From NCBI GenBank assembly GCA_003117195.1, contig BDSI01000001.1:1873193-1937192 (forward strand): 64,000 nt of DNA, in the 5' to 3' direction. The notes under the pieces were generated by a model. That model saw only the letters and a list, made by a program, of their open reading frames with translations. It made no database searches and was not told the origin of the DNA. Both the position numbers and the translations under genes were made by a program. The DNA is from Eudorina sp. 2006-703-Eu-15. Lineage: Eukaryota; Chlorophyta; Chlorophyceae; Chlamydomonadales; Volvocaceae. Below are positions 61,001 through 64,000 of this stretch, one piece after another (position 1 is the stretch's first letter; each line of letters starts with the position of its first letter).

Positions 61001-61840
61001 ACACTATTCACCCCATCTCCCATCTCCCCCTCAGTCACCCACTTGAGTGCCAGCTGCGGCAGGCTCTCCCCGGGGCACACGACATGCCGCCTGACCACGC
61101 TGGAGAGGGCCAGCGTCTGCGGGGCGGGATGGGTTGATTTGGGGGGGCGGGGATTAGGACCCCTTGTAGCCGGATAACAAAAACTCGTGCTGGCGTGGGT
61201 GGAGTGCGGCGCAGATGAACAGCCCGGGGGGGAGCTGCAGCGGGATCAATGGATGCAGGGGTGGTGCGGTGCGTTGCGGCATGCTCTCAGGCCCCTATCG
61301 TCCCTCCCCGCCGCTGTCCGTGCACATGAGATATTAGGGTGTTGGTATTTTCGGGGGGCTTGGACGAGGGAACCACAGCAGCTGGCCGAGGGCCGCACAC
61401 TGCTAGGTATTGGACCCCCACTGGCCTTGGGACCGGACCAGGCTGCACCCAATGATCCTTGACTCGACTCATGGGACACCCCCGCAGGTGACTTTTAGGC
61501 GGTTGTCTGCTGCGCAAGCGCCCACCTCGTACAGAGTCGCTGAACGGGGCTCCGCCAGAAGCTCGATGAAGCCCCATCTCCGCAAGAACGCCTGCTTTCG
61601 CGCCGCTAGAGCGCAGGCGTACCATTGCTTGCATACCAGCTGCAAAGAAAAATTTTTAAAGGTGTTGTTTGGTGTTGGTGTTGTGTGGACCAGTCCCCGA
61701 CAAGTCTGATACCGTACCTGCGCCCTGACTATGTCGCGCTGACTGAGAAGCGACAAAATGTATAAAATTGTTTCATGTGGGAAGGCGCAAGCTCCTGGCT
61801 CCGCGTCTTGTGGGCTATCGCCCAGCCCCACTGCGTCCAT
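58053..61840 (-). CDS. F-box protein with LysM domain (At1g55000-like)
   Basis: Seven exons: 61840-61718, 61639-61526, 61116-61039, 60603-60522, 60051-59882, 59404-59188, 58480-58053; about 403 aa, all in phase. Residues 20-62 form an F-box: FPHETILYILSLLSQRDIV then VCKQWYACALAARKQ and a tryptophan near residue 62. Residues about 88-132 form one LysM domain across the exon 3/4 junction: RRHVVCPGESLPQLALKW then AVMRLNNLMG and HLIYIP. Residues about 239-261 (MSAARFYLEQSNGDVEVAA) and WDLRQ near 267-271 match the C-terminal helical segment typical of plant F-box-LysM proteins. The tail is acidic (DSDSD, EDVSYGEEDGDG), then Arg/Gln-rich. By family, the F-box should bind Skp1 in an SCF ubiquitin ligase; the intracellular LysM ligand is unknown. 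There is no signal peptide. Confidence 0.85.
59022..59085. repeat. 18-bp repeat CACAACCACCACTGTCAC type
   Basis: Four copies with single-base changes (CTGTC, CTCTC, CTGCC), in the last intron of the F-box-LysM gene. Confidence 0.85.
59727..59770. repeat. CCCAGAG heptanucleotide repeat
   Basis: Five to six CCCAGAG units in the intron between exons 5 and 6 of the F-box-LysM gene. Confidence 0.85.
60063..60112. repeat. GGGGA pentanucleotide repeat
   Basis: Purine-only AGGGG units in the intron just upstream (sense) of exon 5 of the F-box-LysM gene; on the sense strand it is the CCCCT polypyrimidine tract before the acceptor. Confidence 0.85.
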
Positions 61841-62084
61841 GTTAAAGACCTAGAAATTTCCCCAGAGTTTCCATCTCATTAATCAAATTGGGAACATGCT
61901 ATATGACCTTATCACATGTAGTCAAAATGGATTGACCTCGATGAAGTTGCGCGAAACTCGCACGGGCAAGTTGTGACGTACTAGAGGCGTTACGCGTACA
62001 GGTCCGCCATGCTCCGCCGTACAGTAACACCGCGCCGGCGCGTGGGGGGACCGTAGCTTCGACGGCTATGTCCGGTTGTCAATG

Positions 62085-62365
62085 GATGGGTGGAGGGATG
62101 GATGCATGGATGGATGGGCGAGACAGCCCCCTCTCCCCGCCGCTCGGGCATTTGGATGTTGTGCGGGCACTTGGATGGGTTGGATGGGCGGAACAGCCCT
62201 ACCGGGCACATCGATGGATGGATGGCGGAACAGCCCCCCCTCCCTCCAGGCACTTGGATGGGATGGATGGGCAGAATAGCCCATCTCGCCCTGGGCACTT
62301 GGGTGGGATGTATGGATAGATGGATGGGCGGAATAACCCCCACTTTCCACTCGGGCACTTGGATG
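62085..62365. repeat. GGATGG-rich minisatellite
   Basis: Irregular units of about 50 bp with the core GGGCACTTGGATGGG followed by ATGGATGGGCGGAACAGCCC, about five diverged copies, directly upstream of the F-box-LysM gene. Confidence 0.8.
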
Positions 62366-63756
62366 GGATACGTTGGTGGGCGGACCTTGCAAGGGTACAG
62401 CGGTTACATGTACCGCTTACTGCTTTGTACGTGTTACAGAGACACTTACTCACTCTCCCCTAAAGGAGGAGCGTGAGTCAAGAGGAGAGTGGGTCAAGGC
62501 GAGAGGGAGTCACGAATCCAAACTTCCCATGCATTCCGCTACACGCTACATGTCGCATGAAGCTACGGTGATAGCTACCTGGGACTTCTGGGAATTCTGA
62601 ATCCCAGAATCAGTTGAGTTGGTCACAACGTCCGGCTACGTACGCTGACGAAATAGGGCAACAATTACTCGTACAGTACATGGGCCGGTGTACCTAATGT
62701 TGAACCTGGCACAAGAGCATCAGATGAGCTGTACGGCATTAAGCAAGCTGGTTCGCAATTGGCTTCAGTATCGAAAATTCTTTCCAATTATTAAAACATA
62801 TGGATATCCTTATCAAAGTCACTGAACGTGCATATAGACAATCTCGCATTCTGTTTCTCCTTAAAACCGAAGTAATTGTGTATGGGGTATTCCAGCCACA
62901 ATGGCGGTGTCTTGGCAGTACCAGAACGACTTTCTCGTCAAGGTAGGCGGCCTGCTCAGAGCCTTCTGGGCGGCGCGTTCAGTTGGTGTGGCCGCAACCA
63001 CTCACCGACTGTGCATGGTCGCTTGATTTTATCGTTTAATTATTTACAGTTCCACTCGGTATTTCCTGCAGGGCTTCCATGCATTCTTCTTGAGGTCCGA
63101 CACCCGGTGACATGGATCGCGCAACGGACCCCGCAACGTGGGAGCTGGTTTATACATTTTAGGCGCTCATGGTAGGTAGAAAATGTCATGGTTTATGTAC
63201 ATACAATGCCCGCATAATGCTGGGCACGGCCTTTATTGCGCCACTCATCGATGCTTCAAAACCGGTCAGAACGGTCCCTCGGGCTTGGTGTTTGCGAGCT
63301 GAATCGACTTAGGGGTTCGCAGTACGGAAATAGAGCTGCGAACCGTGAGCGGACCGTGTCTCAAACTGGGTGACGCACACGCGATACTCTGCATAGCGCC
63401 GCAACAGAGAAATACTTCGGTATTGATTCGTGGCAAGACGGAGATCGCCCGCGTGCTGTTATATTTTGCTTACGCGTGGCGCATGCCCCCTCCACTGCAT
63501 TTCATCCCTCCACACAGGTCAAAGGCGCCGCTTCCTGGGAATTAATCGCCGGGGGCATTTCCCCCAGGGACTACATCGAGAGCATCATCATACATATGTC
63601 CAAGACTATTTCCGATGTCATACCGAGGACATGAACAAGGCCATTTACGAGAGCAGCCGGAAAGGGGGATGTACCCGAGGGCATCTTTGAGGACACCAGG
63701 GCAACTGGTCGGTTGCGAGCCGATGCGAACTCAGGGCACCTGGGTGCAAAGGTAAT

Positions 63757-64000
63757 GTGATCCACGGGTAACTGCTCGAAGGCCCCGAGGAGGGAAGGCG
63801 GTGTGATCCACGGGTAACTGCTTGGAAGGCCCCGAGGGGGAAGGCGGTGTGATCCACGGTAACTGCTTGGAAGGCCCCGAGGGGGAAGGCGGTGTGATCC
63901 ACGGTAACTGCTTGGAAGGCCCGAGGGGGGAAGGCGGTGTGATCCACGGTAACTGCTTGGAAGGCCCGAGGGGGGAAGGCGGTGTGATAACTGCTTGGAA
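63757..64000. repeat. 46-48 bp tandem repeat, runs off the window end
   Basis: Five to six copies of a unit starting GTGATCCACGGTAACTGCTT and continuing GGAAGGCCCCGAGGGGG. Copies are nearly identical; the last is cut by the window end, so the array is longer. Confidence 0.95.

Larger units (their letters stand above)
61841..64000. other. Upstream flank of the F-box-LysM gene, right end of window
   Basis: About 2.2 kb holding the promoter side of the F-box-LysM gene, a GGATGGATGG-rich minisatellite, an AT-richer stretch (62600-63060) and a terminal tandem repeat. Possible small exons at 62901-62942 and 63518-63634 on the plus strand are open and flanked by splice-like sites but are unrecognised. 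Confidence 0.5.

Noticed and set aside
63757..64000. Regular repeats considered as a CRISPR array
   Set aside because: Units abut with no unique spacers, and the window is eukaryotic nuclear DNA.

Overview
The window looks like nuclear DNA of a GC-rich green alga, most likely a volvocine/chlamydomonadalean chlorophyte. Every gene I can resolve is cut into 5-12 short exons with GT-AG introns (many donors read GTGCG or GTACGG). Introns are full of C-, G-, CA- and GT-rich minisatellites, coding regions carry Ala/Gly/Gln runs, and the gene repertoire is plant-lineage (an AP2/ERF factor and an F-box-LysM protein). Exon boundaries below were chosen by reading frame phase: within each model all junctions keep one open frame to a stop codon. 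They are models read from sequence only, without transcripts or searches.

Layout. (1) 1517-7991, minus strand: a 12-exon P-loop NTPase of about 560 aa with STAND-like Walker A and B motifs. (2) 11106-41441: a cluster of four paralogous sulfotransferase-like genes, called A (11106-15943), B (19570-23850) and C (26501-31684) on the plus strand in tandem, and D (41441-34042) on the minus strand, convergent with C. All four have a signal peptide or anchor, a conserved N-terminal module, the 5'-phosphosulfate loop HISK(S/A)GGT, and the 3'-phosphate motif R-x-P-x-x-R-x-x-S. (3) 52172-47219, minus strand: a roughly 1270-aa AP2/ERF transcription factor with very long low-complexity tails. (4) 61840-58053, minus strand: an F-box protein with a LysM domain, the architecture of the plant At1g55000 family. 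Intergenic stretches of 2-6 kb hold dispersed short repeats, microsatellites and candidate TGTAA poly(A) signals. The last 250 bases enter a tandem repeat that runs off the end.

How the genes may relate. The four sulfotransferase-like genes are the centre of the window. Their secretory N-termini and PAPS-binding motifs suggest Golgi sulfation of glycans or glycoproteins, plausibly for the sulfated extracellular matrix or cell wall of these algae; the acceptor cannot be read from sequence. Exon sizes (97, 115, 178 and 122 nt) are conserved between paralogs, so the cluster arose by duplication, with intron gain or loss and strongly divergent C-terminal tails. The P-loop, AP2 and F-box-LysM genes are probably just neighbours. 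No rRNA, tRNA, CRISPR array or complete autonomous transposon was recognised.
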